Origin: Pycnopodia helianthoides
Lineage: Eukaryota; Echinodermata; Asteroidea; Forcipulatida; Asteriidae
Direction of reading: 5' to 3'
Length of the DNA: 64,000 nucleotides
Assembly: GCA_032158295.1 (NCBI GenBank)
Contig: CM063260.1
Coordinates: 9,280,767-9,344,766 of the forward strand
Shown in pieces: positions 23,675-36,118 of this stretch. Position numbers and translations under genes: made by a program. The notes under the pieces were generated by a model that was not told the origin of the DNA, did not search any database, and was given only the letters and a program-made list of their open reading frames with translations. Every line of letters starts with the position of its first letter. The stretch's first letter is position 1.

Positions 23675-25977
23675 ATGTCAGAAAGCACCAATTCGTGGGA
23701 AGAATACAGTGTTGAAGAAGAAGAGATTGGTCCATCAAGCACTTCTGATTAGTATAATTTCAGCTCAAGCGACCAGGGGAACTCTCCGGAAGAGGAACAG
23801 GACAGAAACTCAGAGGATGTCGAGGTTCGCGGAGCTAAGCCGTACCGTTTTGAACCATTGCCAGCACAAGAAAATCCCGTCGGCGAACTACAGGAAGCAG
23901 ATCAAGACGAACCAAATCCCAATCCTGATGCTAGGTTTTTCAACACTACATGGTAAGCCCACAAAACAGGCACATCATTGAAATAACATTTGCCTTTCCT
24001 ATAGTTGCCTATTTATTTAGTTGCAATTATTAAAAAATAAATATCGAGTACAAAGTAGTAAACCACAAGTTGTAGTTTCTTACACGTTTCAGCATTGCAC
24101 GTGTACAGGCATGATGATGTATGCACACACACACATTGTACATTGTTTGTGTGAGTGTGTGTGGATGGATGTACATGTACGTCAGGCGTACATTGTATGT
24201 GTATTAAAAAAGTACGGTATTACATGTAGTTGTACAGGACATTCAGTGGTTTTTGTTACTGAACCATTGTGTACTGTGTCAAGTGTGAACGCTAACCCAC
24301 AGTCGAGCATTCTGATTGTGTTTTGAAAATACAAAATTTTACTTTTAATTGTTATCGTCCCAATAATACTTAGACTAATCATTACAAGACGATGAAATAG
24401 AATCGAGTATCACGTTCTGTCACAGTTTATCTATGATCCAATGAAAATTTTAATGGTTTATTAATTTTGGAACCCCCGCCACTTGACGTTTACAAGTGAA
24501 AAATCTTATTAGACAATTCATCGCTTTGTTTTTACTGTTGACATTTGCAATTGTGTAAATGTACATGGCTTCACTTAGGCTCCGGCCTGGGCTCTGTCAC
24601 ATTTTGGAAAATGTGTGCTACTAGGGTATAATTTAAGGGGGGGGGGGGCTCAAGGGGATGCACAATTTTTTTTCTAGGGGGAAGGGGACACCTTTGCCCA
24701 TTCAAAACTGTAGTTTCTGTTTGGACTTTTCCTAAACATGGCCCCTTTTAGCAATAATCTGCTGCGGATGTAAAAACCTCTGCGTATAAATAGAAAAATA
24801 GTTTTGAAAATACTACATACATGTAAAAGTTCATAAAATGTAACTTTTTGTTTGAGTAATTTTAAATCTTAAAAGTCCAGATTTCAAATGGGGGTTGGAG
24901 GGCACAGACATCACGTGTCGCACGTGCCCCTTTTTTAAAAACACCACTGGTGCTATGGCTTCAAAAAGGCGGATGGAAGCTAAACGAAGCCGAGGCTGTG
25001 ATTTTGACTTACTTTAGAGTGGTTTGCAGTAACTTATAAGTGTTGCCATGAAATTAGGTCCTATTCTGTACTGTTTTTACCCCCATCTTCCATAATCAAT
25101 TTTTAAGCAGAGTATAATAAGCTATTAGGCCCCCTATAGATAACATTGTTAAAATTATTATCTATACAGGTATTCGTGAGGACACTGTGTTGTTCAGACA
25201 TTGCTGGTAAATTACATCTGCTGCAAGGAAGTCGCAAAAACAGAAAGCATGATGCGACAACTAAACATTGACATGGATGACCCAAACCAATGTATAGGTC
25301 CACCCACGATTTATTTAAAGTAGTGTGCCTCCACCCAGGTGTACTTGCAACTGCATACCTTCAGTACAGAGCTTACTATGGTAGAGATACAGTTGAAGGT
25401 ACAATTGACCAGTAAGTATGTTGACTGTAAAAATGTGCATTATATACAGGTACGTGTATATAGACTTGATAAATGTTGTTTTCTAAACTTCCAATTTGTG
25501 GTGCCTGGGAAGGCACTGGAGATTTTATTGCTGTGATGGTTGTTGGAAACACTGACTAGATATTTGAGTCACTAAAAATGTTGTGTTGGTAAAAAGTTGG
25601 CTCAGTCCCAAGAAATATCTATGAATGCTCTCATGAAAACAAGATTAACCCAATAAAAACATGCATTTCAACAAGACTTTAAAACTTGATCATTCATTGT
25701 CAATAGTCAATTGTACATTGATCTGCATTTAAGGCTGTCACTGTTGGTTTTACTTTTGATTAAGTCCTATTAATTTACATGTGATTTTCTTCTCTCTCTT
25801 TTTCTCTCCAGAAAATATTGACACGTTGGATATCGACAAGTTGTGAGGTGGTGCTGGGGTTATCTTGGGCGTTTCAATCGAGTACCTCTACCCTCCTGTG
25901 TAATGGAGGTAATCCGTAGGACCTACCCAAACCCTAATGAACAGTATAAGGGATTTTTATATCCACCACTGGATTAA
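23675..25977 (+). pseudogene. P2X7 ballast-domain-like pseudogene, three exons, nested in MCT intron 1
   Basis: Exon 1 (23675-23952) encodes an acidic N-terminus and PYRFEPLPAQENP, then RFFNTTW. Exon 2 (25170-25411) carries GHCVVQ, NYICCKEV and VVCLHPGVLATAYLQYRAYY. Exon 3 (25812-25977) carries GYRQVVRWCWGYLGRFNR, LPSCVMEVIRRTYPNPN and EQYKGF. The last parts match the human P2X7 C-terminal ballast domain (LPSCCRWRIRKEFP, QYSGF). All splice sites are GT-AG and phase-consistent. Defects: TAG at 23750-23752, TGA at 25176-25178, a frameshift near 25297-25301, and TGA at the start of exon 3. The cysteines expected after the W (WCxCG pattern) are changed to Tyr and to a stop. Retained introns rule out a processed copy, so it is a decayed duplicate of a stand-alone invertebrate P2X7-domain gene. 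Confidence 0.8.
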
Positions 25978-27618
25978 GCCAACTTGTATACATGTAATTG
26001 TTTGCACTATGGTCTGTCATCATGAAGCCACAGTTGAATCACTGAAAAACCTTGACAATAATTTTAATAATAACTTCTTCATGGAAGAGATAATGTCACT
26101 TAATTTTTGCAAAATGAGATATGGTCTTTAACATTATTTTCTCAAGTGCTATTTGTTTTACTTTAAATATACTTTTTGCAGCAATGGTTTTTATGACAAA
26201 ATCAGCACTCTGGTCTAGCTGTTTAAGTGCACATGTTTGATGCAAACCAATATACAAACTTAACAAATTAATTAATAAACAGCATCAAATGTTTGGCATC
26301 AGCTGTTGAGTTATGTTTTGTACAATGTACTAAAAATAGAGTAATTCGAAACATACATAGGCCTACTTGAATGAAACTTGCCACTTTATTGTTTTACCAT
26401 GAAGGTTCACTGCAGACTTTATGTAGGCCCTACTGTTTGTTACCATCTTCACTTAGAACCTCAAATCCCACCAATTTCCATTGTAATTTCCAGTTTTAAT
26501 TATTCTGTATATACATAGAACTTCATTGTAGCAAATAAAAAACCATGTGACCTTTGACCTTACAGAGAACCAGACAGTCCAATTACTGGCAGGTGTTTGG
26601 TGTATACATGTACATGTACATGCAATGGAAAAACATCATAATTTCTTTAACTCGGAAACTGATGTTGTATTGGTTTATACATTGTTTGGTACGTACTCCT
26701 CATAAGTTTGTTTGGCCGTGAGGTATCAAATAATGTAATTTTGCAATTTAGTTTTTTCAATTTTGTATGGTATTTCACGATTAATCATGCCTCAGTTTAA
26801 CTCCTTGATGTATCTTAGTCTTATATATAAATATCGAGCCCATGCCAGTTATTGAAGTTGATTAATATAATGGGAATAATGACAGCTGCACAAAATGGTT
26901 TCTGTAATTCGTATACCCATACAGTGTCCACTATTCTTTCAAATCTCTTGATATGAACTTTTTAGTGTTAACCTGTTAGGCAGGTTCTCCATGATGCTCC
27001 ATTGAATGACCTCGTTTGTACACTTTCTTTGAGGGCGCTCTTTGACACACACTTTCACGGACAAAAAAATCAAACTTTGATTCTGCCAAATCAAACGAAA
27101 GGCCTTGTGATAACCCCATGACATTGTGCCCCTTTTAAAATTTGTGGTGTTTTAACACGTAGTTTCCATGCAGATAAGAATAATAACACATTCTTTTTAA
27201 ATTTACATGAATAGACTGGCTGCAAGGGCTCTAAGCAGGAGTATCCCCCTTTTCACAGTTATGAATAGTATTGAACTCTGAATGCCCTTTTACACAATTT
27301 TACATATTTGCAACGAAACCATCTTTCACAATTATATCTCTCAAACCTCTTTGAAGGAATAGCTCTGAGACGAAGTTTGAAATCCACAATATTATTGAAT
27401 AATATGGATATACATTCGAACTCAGTACCAACAGACAGCAGTTTACGGGAATTCTGATAGTAAATAGTCTCTCAGTGTTAAAACATACCTGGCATTAAAC
27501 CGAAATACACCATTCGTACAGGATGATAATTGAGCAGAAATCTTGTTTGCCATCAATATACTAAGTTCATTTTAACATGTAAGTTAAACCGTACTTCTAC
27601 ATAAGAAGAGAGACTTAC
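25978..27618. other. MCT intron 1, proximal part, noncoding
   Basis: AT-rich sequence without recognised exons or complete elements. It lies between the nested pseudogene and MCT exon 1. Confidence 0.5.
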
Positions 27619-27826
27619 CAATACAAACAAAACCAAAACCTAAGGAAGACCCGATTATAAATCCTGCAGCTGTAGTATTGGTGTCAAATCCCTCTTCAAT
27701 GTGCGGGAGGAATACCCCCATCGACTTGAAATTGCCGACAATAAAAAACGTTACGACGAATCTGGAGAGTAGAATCATCCAACGCCAGGGGTCAGCCCGC
27801 GTGAGAACTGCTGTATTTCTGGTCAT
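27619..27826 (-). CDS. SLC16/MCT-like transporter, exon 1 with start codon
   Basis: The ATG is at 27824-27826. The exon encodes a short N-terminus (MTRNTAVLTRADPWRW), helix 1 (MILLSRFVVTFFIVGNF), KSMGVFLPHIEEGFD and helix 2 up to GFGFVCIG. DPWRW stands where family members usually have the DGGWGW-type signature, so this is a divergent member. The FKSMGVFLPHIEEGF segment fits the helix 1/2 loop of MCTs. The donor G|GTAAGT at 27618 is strong and phase 1. The predicted protein is about 440 residues with 12 helices if the exon 2/3 junction is resolved. The exon 1 to exon 2 intron is about 9.8 kb. No clear TATA box was seen upstream. Confidence 0.87.
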
Positions 27827-28536
27827 TTTGTGATGCTGAACAGTAAGTTTTAATGCAAGAAATTAGTTGGTGGCCTTGAGACCCTAGCACTAGCAGAGTC
27901 TTTCTCAAAGGCTAAATGACAACGCAACACACATACATCCATACAGGGGTTACAAGAGCAGTCAATTGGAAATACATGAATAGAGAGGGTGGACAGAGAA
28001 AAGCATGAGGCATTCAGAAAGAGCAGTAAGTTTCTTAAGCAGGGATAATTGTGACAAAAGGGGTAGACTGTGGGCCGTCCGGTCGTATCTTACAGTCTTG
28101 TTCTCTTCAACCGGGGGTCTACTCAGTAACCACTCAAAATGGAAGATAATAATACAAAATAACACTTTTTGCTTGTTCCCGCGCTCAAATGTTGCACATT
28201 ATTTCTAAATTTGAGGACAAACATCGCCCTAAATTGTGCAAAGATATACGGTGATCGAGCCAATCAAAATTGGTCTTGTGTATACGTGCGGATGTACGAA
28301 GCGACGAGTTGCTAAGTATTATGTTTAAGCAAAGCGCATTTACAAATTTGCTCAATTTGAATAGTGCGCTGCTCTTTGTGCGGTTCTCAGTCTGGTTCTG
28401 CGTTACGAGATAGGGCGCTCAATCTTCAGATTGAGCAAAATTGTGCGCAATTTGGATATTGTACAAGTCCATAAAACGCGCTCTACATAAACACACAGTA
28501 TCAACAAGCTGATCGTCATGTTGTCAACATCAAAAC
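27827..28536. other. Upstream flank of the MCT-like gene
   Basis: This is the probable 5' UTR and promoter region of the minus-strand transporter. No core promoter motif stands out. The short frames here overlap each other on both strands and are not supported. Confidence 0.4.
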
Positions 28537-28768
28537 ATGGCCGAAAAAGACAGCGAGAAACACTCAAATTTACGGTGTTATGCCCATTTGTGTGAAAGTA
28601 ATGAAGCCGTAACAACTATGACCGAAGTATCGTGGACAATTCAGACGCTGTGTATATATTTGGAAGGAATTGGACGGGAAATCAGCTGAAATAGCGAGGT
28701 GTTTCTTAGAGCTATGACCAATGTCGACGGGTGAATGGCTGATCTCCGTTACTGACATCCAGTTTTAG
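28537..28768 (+). pseudogene. Frame-broken fragment of an unnamed invertebrate gene family
   Basis: From an ATG the frame reads MAEKDSEKHSNLRCYAHLCE then SNEAVTTMTEVSW. After a one-base shift near 28640 it continues RRCVYIWKELDGKSAEIARC, then an in-frame TGA, and GEWLISVTDIQF before TAG at 28766-28768. The composition is strongly protein-like, and the layout (C..C..., W..F.RC, LDGKSAEIA) resembles the N-termini of repeated orphan genes of marine invertebrates. I cannot name the family. With a shift and an internal stop it is most likely a remnant. Confidence 0.4.
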
Positions 28769-29218
28769 TGAAGAGCTCAAAATGGGAATCATTGGGGTTA
28801 CCCCTTCCATCTTGCCCTTACAATGACTTTGTTATAAGCACCATATACTCATTGAAATAGCATACCTTTAATCACTTAGTGGTACGGTAAACATGATTTT
28901 AATATTTTATGTTTTTTAAATTTTGTAAGTGGTAATTTTATTTACTTTATTTTATTAAACTTTTTCTCTGGCACAACACTACAAAAAGAAAAATACAAAG
29001 TTAAAAAAAGATAAATAAGTTTAAATACACATTCATTAAACGGACGCCCATATTAAATTAAGTAAGTCTGTGAGCCCACCCCACCCTGTGGAGACGCCCA
29101 TGCGTGCCCAGTACAATACGATCGCCCCCCCCCCCCATGCTGAACAGCCCCATTTGCGGTCAGCTGCTCACTTGTATCGCTCAAATCTTCTGCCATGACA
29201 TGAGGATTTACCATCTAC

Positions 29219-29456
29219 CCATCGAGTTGTCTGATCAAAAGTCAAGTTGTATTACGTTTGAACGGACAACCCGTCGAGTTGTCCAACCCGTCGAGTTGTC
29301 CGACCCGTCGAGTTGTCTGACCCGTCGAGTTTTCTGACCCGTCGAGTTGTCTGACCCATCGAGTAAGTCTGACCCATCGAGTTGTCTGATCCGTCGAGTT
29401 GTTCGACCCGTCGAGTTTTCCAACTCGTCGAGTTGTCAGTCGGACAAGTTGTCTGA
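29219..29456. repeat. Minisatellite, 17-bp unit ccgtcgagttgtctgac
   Basis: About twelve imperfect units occur, some as ccatcgagt or with a one-base insertion. Three frames on the minus strand that read as S/T/G/R/Q-rich repeats are by-products of this array. Confidence 0.85.
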
Positions 29457-31979
29457 CATCCATCAGAACAATAAGGTTGCATGTGCATTTACATGTTAAT
29501 TCTTTATTGAACTTTATTAATAATTGATACAAACAGTTTGTATTGTTTAAAGAGCATTCCGTGGTCTTAATGCACATACATCATGTCAATTATAACATGA
29601 TATTATATGGTTCTTTTTTTGTAAGTTATGAAATCGTCACAGGGGACTATTTAAAAACTTATACAGAACTGTGATGTGAAATTTAAACAAAATGTAACGC
29701 ACAAAAGAATTTTTTTGTTTTGTTTTAAAGATGATAACACTTTGTAGAAAATGTTCTCTACAGATAATGGTTTCTAGGGACACAACAAATTCAAGTACAA
29801 AGTCACATAACTTATTTAATTCAGCATTTAAATTGTTGATTGTATATGTAGGTTGAGGTCACAGGGCTCCAATAAATTTAAAGAAGGAAATAACCGAGGT
29901 TTGTCAATTATTTGTAGGGCTGTTTTGACATACTTTGCGAGTTAAAAAGTGTCTCAGGAACTCCAGTTAGTTTACAATCAACATGAAATGGTGTGCTTAT
30001 TTATTTGCCAAGACTGCCCCCCCACCCCTCGGTTAGGTTGTCAACACATGCTGAACCCCCCTCCTTTCATTCTTTATGCTTGAATTGTTAGTTGCCTGGA
30101 AATGGTGTAGAGGTTCAACCACAAGTGAAAACTCCAAGTACAGTTAAAAAATAGAATTCCAATAGTTATATAAATACACCAACTTTAAGAAATGTTGTTG
30201 GCATACATGATCTTTTTAAATATAGAGGTTTCCACATCATAATGTGGATTTGGGGGGGGGGGGGATAAATCTATTCCTGCCTAGAAATCTTTTTTTTGGT
30301 CAATAGAGGGCGCTGTTTTTCTTATGTTTTTCTTTATGTCGGAAAATGTGACATTTTATCCGTGAATTACACATTAATGTGCAACATTTGAGCGTGGGAA
30401 CAATTCGATTCTTGCTAAGACACATATAATCTACAACTTGGGCTATATTTCGTTCAAACCCCCTCCGGAGAGAACAAGAGTTGTTTTCTAGAAGGATTTC
30501 AGAGCCACGGCCCATAGTCTAGAAGGGGATGGCTTGACCACAAGAAGTTGGAAACACCAAGGACAAAACGAAAGGTTGGAGTAAATAATTAGTTAATAGG
30601 GCAGACTAAATATGGATATCTGTGGGGGAAAGGGAGAAGGCAAAGACAAAAGGTTATTAGTCATTTCCTTCTTGTATGTTCAAACCATGGGGCTGAATGG
30701 TCTTTATGCGCCTTATCTACAACTTCTCCCTAATCAGACGGACAGTCTCTCTGGAGTTACCTAGTGCCTCAATGCCCTGTAAATTCATGTCAAAAATGGA
30801 GTGGTTAGAAGATTGAAGTGGTGTCCTACAGGTGAATCCAGCTTTTAAGTAAGTTTTAAGTATATAGGCCTATGGTCGAATGACCAAATATGGTCAACTA
30901 TGCACGGTTTGAAGAGAGTCATTTCACATAGCAAAGATACACTATTGGTTTAAAGTAAGCAATGATAGAAAGGGTTCCTTAATATATTTCTGCCTAAAAT
31001 GCTATCAATTCTGAGAAATGAGTAAAACAGTAGTTTTTATCACGCGTGATAAAAACGCGATGTTTGAAAAAAACAGAAAACACATAAGGTCTCTTTTCAC
31101 TATTTTCTCGTGACCTCGATGACCAATTGAGCTCAAACTTTCACAGGTTTGTTTGTTCATGCATATGTTGAATCACACAAACATGAACACTGTCTGGGAC
31201 TATTTTATCAGCTCTACCAATCCTGTATAATACCTTCAACACAAAAATCAGACACCTAAGTACATGTACCTTGCTACAATACAAATCATACACAACCTTA
31301 AGGGTCACAGATCGGTTTTTGTCAATGTAACAGCCAACCAAAATTAATCACCATATGTTACGCTACCAACCACATATCTGGCAACAGCGAAACGATTCAT
31401 GCATGAATCATGTTTTTTTCTCAGCTTCATATTTTCTGATGACCAATTATCAAAAACCATAGGCCATATCATTTCGAAAATAATCTTTTCTTAAAATGGT
31501 TTAAACTATCAACAGCTGCAGTGTTTCCCACAAAGTACAAAGTAATGTTGTTATGGTCATTAATATTTGTAGAAGTATTTACCAATCTATGACCCTAAAT
31601 TTAAAGGAAACGTTTTCCAGTGTTTGCAAGAAATATTACTATTGCATAGTACCTGCATAAATTTGTAGTTTAAATTATTCTGATACAACGACATACATGT
31701 ATAAAATATAACTTATCTGTTAAACTATATATAATTAAATTATCACACACACACAAACATAATACTTAAAAACCCGTGAAATACATTGGTAAATAAATGA
31801 GTTGAACATGGCAAACTGGTGTTCCATTACATGTTGAAATGGAATGATATATTAGTACATGACTACTACTGCCCTTACAACACCAGCAAAGAAAAACATT
31901 TCTTAAAATTATTGTTAAATAAGTTTGCCTGAGTAAACATATTGATCTTTAAAAGCAAGATACATGTATGCAATCTTAA
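29457..31979. other. Intergenic, noncoding
   Basis: No coding similarity was found. A G run lies near 30252-30264. A hairpin, tttttatcacgcgtgataaaaa, lies near 31033-31054, and gattcatgcatgaatc near 31396 recurs at 52280. This points to a dispersed palindromic element family of about 800 bp (30900-31720). Confidence 0.4.
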
Positions 31980-32218
31980 AGGTAGGGTATACTTTTAGTA
32001 ACTGAGACCAGTATCCTCACTTAGCGTATCCCAACATATACAAAAAATAAAAACCTGTGACTATTTGGGCTCAATTGGTCCTTGAAGTTGCAAGAAAATG
32101 TTACAAGAAACAACATCCTAGTTGCATAGAAGTATATGCTTTCAGATGCCTGACATAGGCTTCTGATTTAAACTTTGGGGTGAACTTGTGGAGAAATTAC
32201 AGAAAGTACACCCTGCCT
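31980..32218. mobile_element. 239-bp TTAA-flanked MITE
   Basis: The ends are AGGTAGGGTATACTTT and the complement of AGGCAGGGTGTACTTT, with TTAA on both sides (31976-31979, 32219-32222). A TTAA target is used by piggyBac and Kolobok transposons. The body is related to the AAAGACACTG element at 59185. Confidence 0.7.
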
Positions 32219-32615
32219 TTAAGTATACTACCACAGTGATTTGTGTTGTGACATCACACTCTGCTTAGCAATTTGATTGATAGTGTTACATGGTTAAAAT
32301 CAATCTTAGCTTTTTGTGAAATCAGCTCTTAATACATTTGCACGGAAAGAACTTCACATATCAAGGTTTAGCTCTGTTTTGAATTATTACAATTCCTTAA
32401 GTTACCCAGATTGAACGTGGGTCTTAAACAAGGCAAGCTTTAAGTAATGCAGTCTTAAGCATACACTGTCAACAAGTTTTACAACTTTAAAAAAGAAGTT
32501 ACATTTTAATACAGAAACAAGTGCGATATACTCAATTAAACTTCAACTTCATTGTCTTCTTCAACGTTACTGCATGTAACATTCTGCATTATATTACATT
32601 CATTAAAAATTCCAA

Positions 32616-34048
32616 TTAAAAATTGACACCTTCAGTAAGTGTCACATCGTGATGGGTACTAATATTACTTGAAACAGAACTGGAGTCACATTCTGAATCT
32701 TGGGTACTAATAATACTTGAAACAGAACTGGAGTCACATTCTGAATCTTGGGTACTAATAATACTTGAAACAGAACTGGAGTTACATTCTGAATCTTCAT
32801 CATCTTCAAGCTCATATTCAGGTAAAATTAATGTTTTCCGCACCATGTACAGTAGCTACCACATTTTGACAGTCTTTACATGAACAGCCTGGACCACTCA
32901 CATAGGCGATCTGCTTTTTTTGCATTTAAATACGGTGCAATCCCAGAAACAGTAGAACTAAAGAAGATGCAAATTAATTTAAATACTAAAATTAGTTGAA
33001 GTAATGAATCTAGACTTAGAGTATACTTCTTGTTGAATGCAAGTTTACTTCATGAACACAACAAAGGGTTTCAAATCACATCCTTTCAATCAAACTGCAA
33101 AGTCATCTGGATCTACGTATATGGGTATACTTTATTGAGGGACAGTTGGTAATGTATTGTTACATCTGAACATATACGTTCCATTAAAAATAACAACAAG
33201 ATCAATGAATTAATGAACACAAAAACTAACTTTTTACGAGGCACTATTCTAACCAGTGTAACACCACCATATACATGTATGCTAAACAACTGTAAATATG
33301 ATGAGTTCATGATTTGGTGTTCATTATACTAGGTGCATGGCTGTACATGTACAGCCATAAACTTACACATCGGAGGATTCTGAAATGTCCCCTTGAACAT
33401 TTTCAAGTGCAGCTCCATGAGGTGTTGATGTAATCGGTAGAGCTCTCAAAAAGGGGCAGAGGTACTGATGATTGGACAGCAGATCTATAGTTAAAAATAA
33501 TTGTGTTTATGTTAAATTTAATCAATATGCCTTATGAAAAAAATATATCAATAGCAAACAATAAAAATACAAGAGCACATGAAAACTAAAAAGTACAAAG
33601 TTTTTGTAGCATTATGTAAGTGTAATCTTAATCTTAAAGAAGTCGAATGGTACAAAATATTAAATATCAAAATTAAACAGGCCTTAAAACGTAAGTCAAG
33701 GTTTCTGGCCAACCCAACCGCATCCTACAGACTGGTCGCATTGGTACTAATTTATTAATAATAAAGATTCATATATCATTTTTAAGAAAACTCACTTCTG
33801 TGTGGGTAAATCTAGGAGCTATCTCGCCAGGTCAGCGTTCGAAATACTCAGTTCCATGGCCTTACTTCTCCAACGCTGTATTACCGACACGGGAATTGTT
33901 TCAAGCTGGAAGCGGAAGTAACAACTTTTTTGGAATTTTCTATTTTCACCTGGCGTTTTATGCACTCTTCGATCTTTTCCGGGCACTTTCTGTCAACTTT
34001 GGCCTCCCCAGCACTCTTCCTCGGTTCATTGACAGCCTTTGAATCCAT
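32616..34048 (-). pseudogene. Decayed multi-exon gene remnant, minus strand
   Basis: Three coding-like blocks lie in order. Block A (33797-34048) reads MNRGRVLGRPKLTESARKR in one frame and, after shifts, QRWRSKAMELSISNADLAR. This recalls orphan invertebrate proteins with GRPKLT and RWxxLKxxLxLxxxxxxAxxLLD patterns. Block B (33367-33484) reads DLLSNHQYLCPFLRALPIT and GAALENVQGDISESSDV, with an acceptor and a GTAAGT donor. Block C (32616-32910) reads IAYVSGPGCSCKDCQNV, a CXC-like cysteine cluster, then a shift into an acidic Ser-rich tail. Frames do not join cleanly, so I call it a remnant. The function is unknown. Confidence 0.35.
32650..32815 (-). repeat. Three 48-bp units coding a Ser-rich repeat
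   Basis: The unit translates as DSECDSSSVSSIISTQ (16 residues). The three copies are nearly identical at DNA level, which points to recent expansion within block C of the remnant. Confidence 0.75.
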
Positions 34049-35843
34049 TTTAGAATTAGTAACTTGACATTTGAGACTCTAACATCGATAAAAACCGTGG
34101 TTATAACTTACGACGGTTGCAAAGATTTTGTGAGCCGACGTGAGTCGAGTTTACACTACGGACTTACATACACATCATCACAAACGACCACTCGAAATAA
34201 CCTCGCACTCACGGAATCTGTGCTCACTTTACACGACCAACACAAAAATAGATATTCTCCTAGTTAACTGGGTACGAGGAAACATAACACGAACCATTTG
34301 CGAATCTTTCCAACTTAAAATGTTAAACTATTATCGGGGATGTGAGGGCGGCATTCAACGAAATTTAAAGAAAAAAGAATTTTCGTCTTCCTGAGACGAA
34401 AACTCTTTTCGTGAAATTCTTTTACTCCTTTCTCAAAAAGTACAGCACCTCAGCCAGTAATATTTCAAGGGAAGCTTTCTACCATCATTATCTTTAAAGT
34501 TTAATGTAAATCTGTGAGTTTTTTTGTTTTGTGTTTTACCAGAAGTACATAGACCCTATAAGAATGGGCCTAGATGTACAGTCATGGTTGATCTGTCATC
34601 AATAGAGACATGCGATTCCCACATTGTGTGTAGATGTGTGTTGAGCCCTGGTTTAGCTCAATTAATGTATAACCACGGAGGTAACTAATTCTACATCCAT
34701 GGTATAACATGGTGTTTGAGATCGAGTGGGAACGCATGTCTCCACCGTTATAGGCTACTGTGTGCTTATGTGCTGTGGTACTGCTGGTACTTGGTAGTAT
34801 AATCATAGAGGTATAATGGAGACTGTTCTACACTGTCACGGCAAAAGCAAATGGCAAAGGCAAAAGCTATTCTAAGCTGCTGCCAAAAGAAGTATATAAC
34901 ATTTTCTTATCGAGATGTAGGTTTTAATTTGAAAAACCTATTTACTAAGCCTATTAGTGACTTTCATCATTATATCGATATCCCCTGGTGCCCACAAGGA
35001 TTGTCCGATTGCTTCATGTTGGTACAAACATACTATTGTGTGACCAGAAAATATAGAAAAACCAATTCGAGGCACTTTAGCCTAAAACACGTGGTTTCAC
35101 TCCGTCATGATAAAACAAACTGCACAAAATGATACATTCTTCATACTCCACCTGTTTTATGCAATGTCGTCCATCAGGAAGATTAAAACATAGGTTGTTA
35201 CAAACTTTCCGAACCTAGTGCAAACTTAATGTTATTCAACCAATGGCAATGAAGGAGTATCTAGCTGGAGGTGACGTAGGCCAGTGGTCAAAAATAGTTG
35301 ATGAGGGCCCGTAGTGAATTGGTATACAGATCATGAACATCATCCCTGTAGACGTGCTCAGCAGGGCTTTAGGTTGAATGATTCATTGGAGGTGTTACTC
35401 GTGCCCTCACCTACATTCCAATGCACACACACAAAATATTTATGGAAATTAGACAATCACATTGTACTAATAGTCAACATCAACCATCACGTCACAGAAG
35501 AGGCTGAATATAACCCTAACCCAAGGCTTCCTGATCCAACATAAACGACCCCGAGAAGCCGTAAAATCAGCATCAGTATCCCTTGTGTCTATTTGCAGTT
35601 CTCATAAAACTGCACTTGTCAAAAGTTGGTTGTCCTGAGCCGCGGATGCACTCTTCTGGTATTTTATACTGTCAATAAACACGTCCCTTCGTAAATAAAG
35701 TGGCGTACCGAACATGGAACAATTCGAGCGTTGAGAGAGGGTTTTTGGGCGGTTTTTGAAAGTGCTACTTCAATAAAATTAGAAGAGCAGTTGTATTTAA
35801 TCCAGTTTATTTAAAAACCGTGGCCATCAGTAGACAGAATAAT
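34049..35843. other. Intergenic; upstream flank of the WAP gene
   Basis: The segment 34540-34830 shares words (gctgtggtactgctggtact) with 51080-51110, so it holds a dispersed repeat. No exon was recognised. The 200 bases before 35844 have no clear TATA box; ttatttaaaa near 35807 is the nearest AT element. Confidence 0.4.
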
Positions 35844-35919
35844 ATGGCGGGCTTGAGAGTGATAACATTGATGGCGTGTCTTGTCGGCCTGGCGTCTTCT
35901 CAGGATAATGCCTTTACTG
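35844..35919 (+). CDS. Signal-peptide exon, first exon of the multi-WAP gene
   Basis: The ATG at 35844 begins MAGLRVITLMACLVGLASSQ, then DNAFT: a clear secretory signal with likely cleavage after LASS. The donor ACTG|GTGAGT at 35920 is strong and phase 1. All WAP exons downstream are phase 1 at both ends, so this exon can join any of them without changing frame. Linkage over the next 15.8 kb is inferred from phase, strand and the absence of another candidate partner. A transposable element begins 11 bases after the donor GT. Confidence 0.65.
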
Positions 35920-36118
35920 GTGAGTGTATACCCAGCTAACACAATACGTTGTTACAATGTTGCACAACGTTGTGATAAGGTCGCAATTTGGTCGATGGGA
36001 TAACAACGTTTTGACTACGTTGCAAGAACGTCAGATCTTAACACGATCTTCAACCATTGGTTGCATGTTGGCAATTTGGAAAATTTATGCAACGTTACCG
36101 AAAGGTTTTTATACTTAA

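Noticed and set aside
34851..35132. 93-residue frame upstream of the WAP gene
   Set aside because: No recognisable domain, weak composition, and no consistent splice or promoter context.
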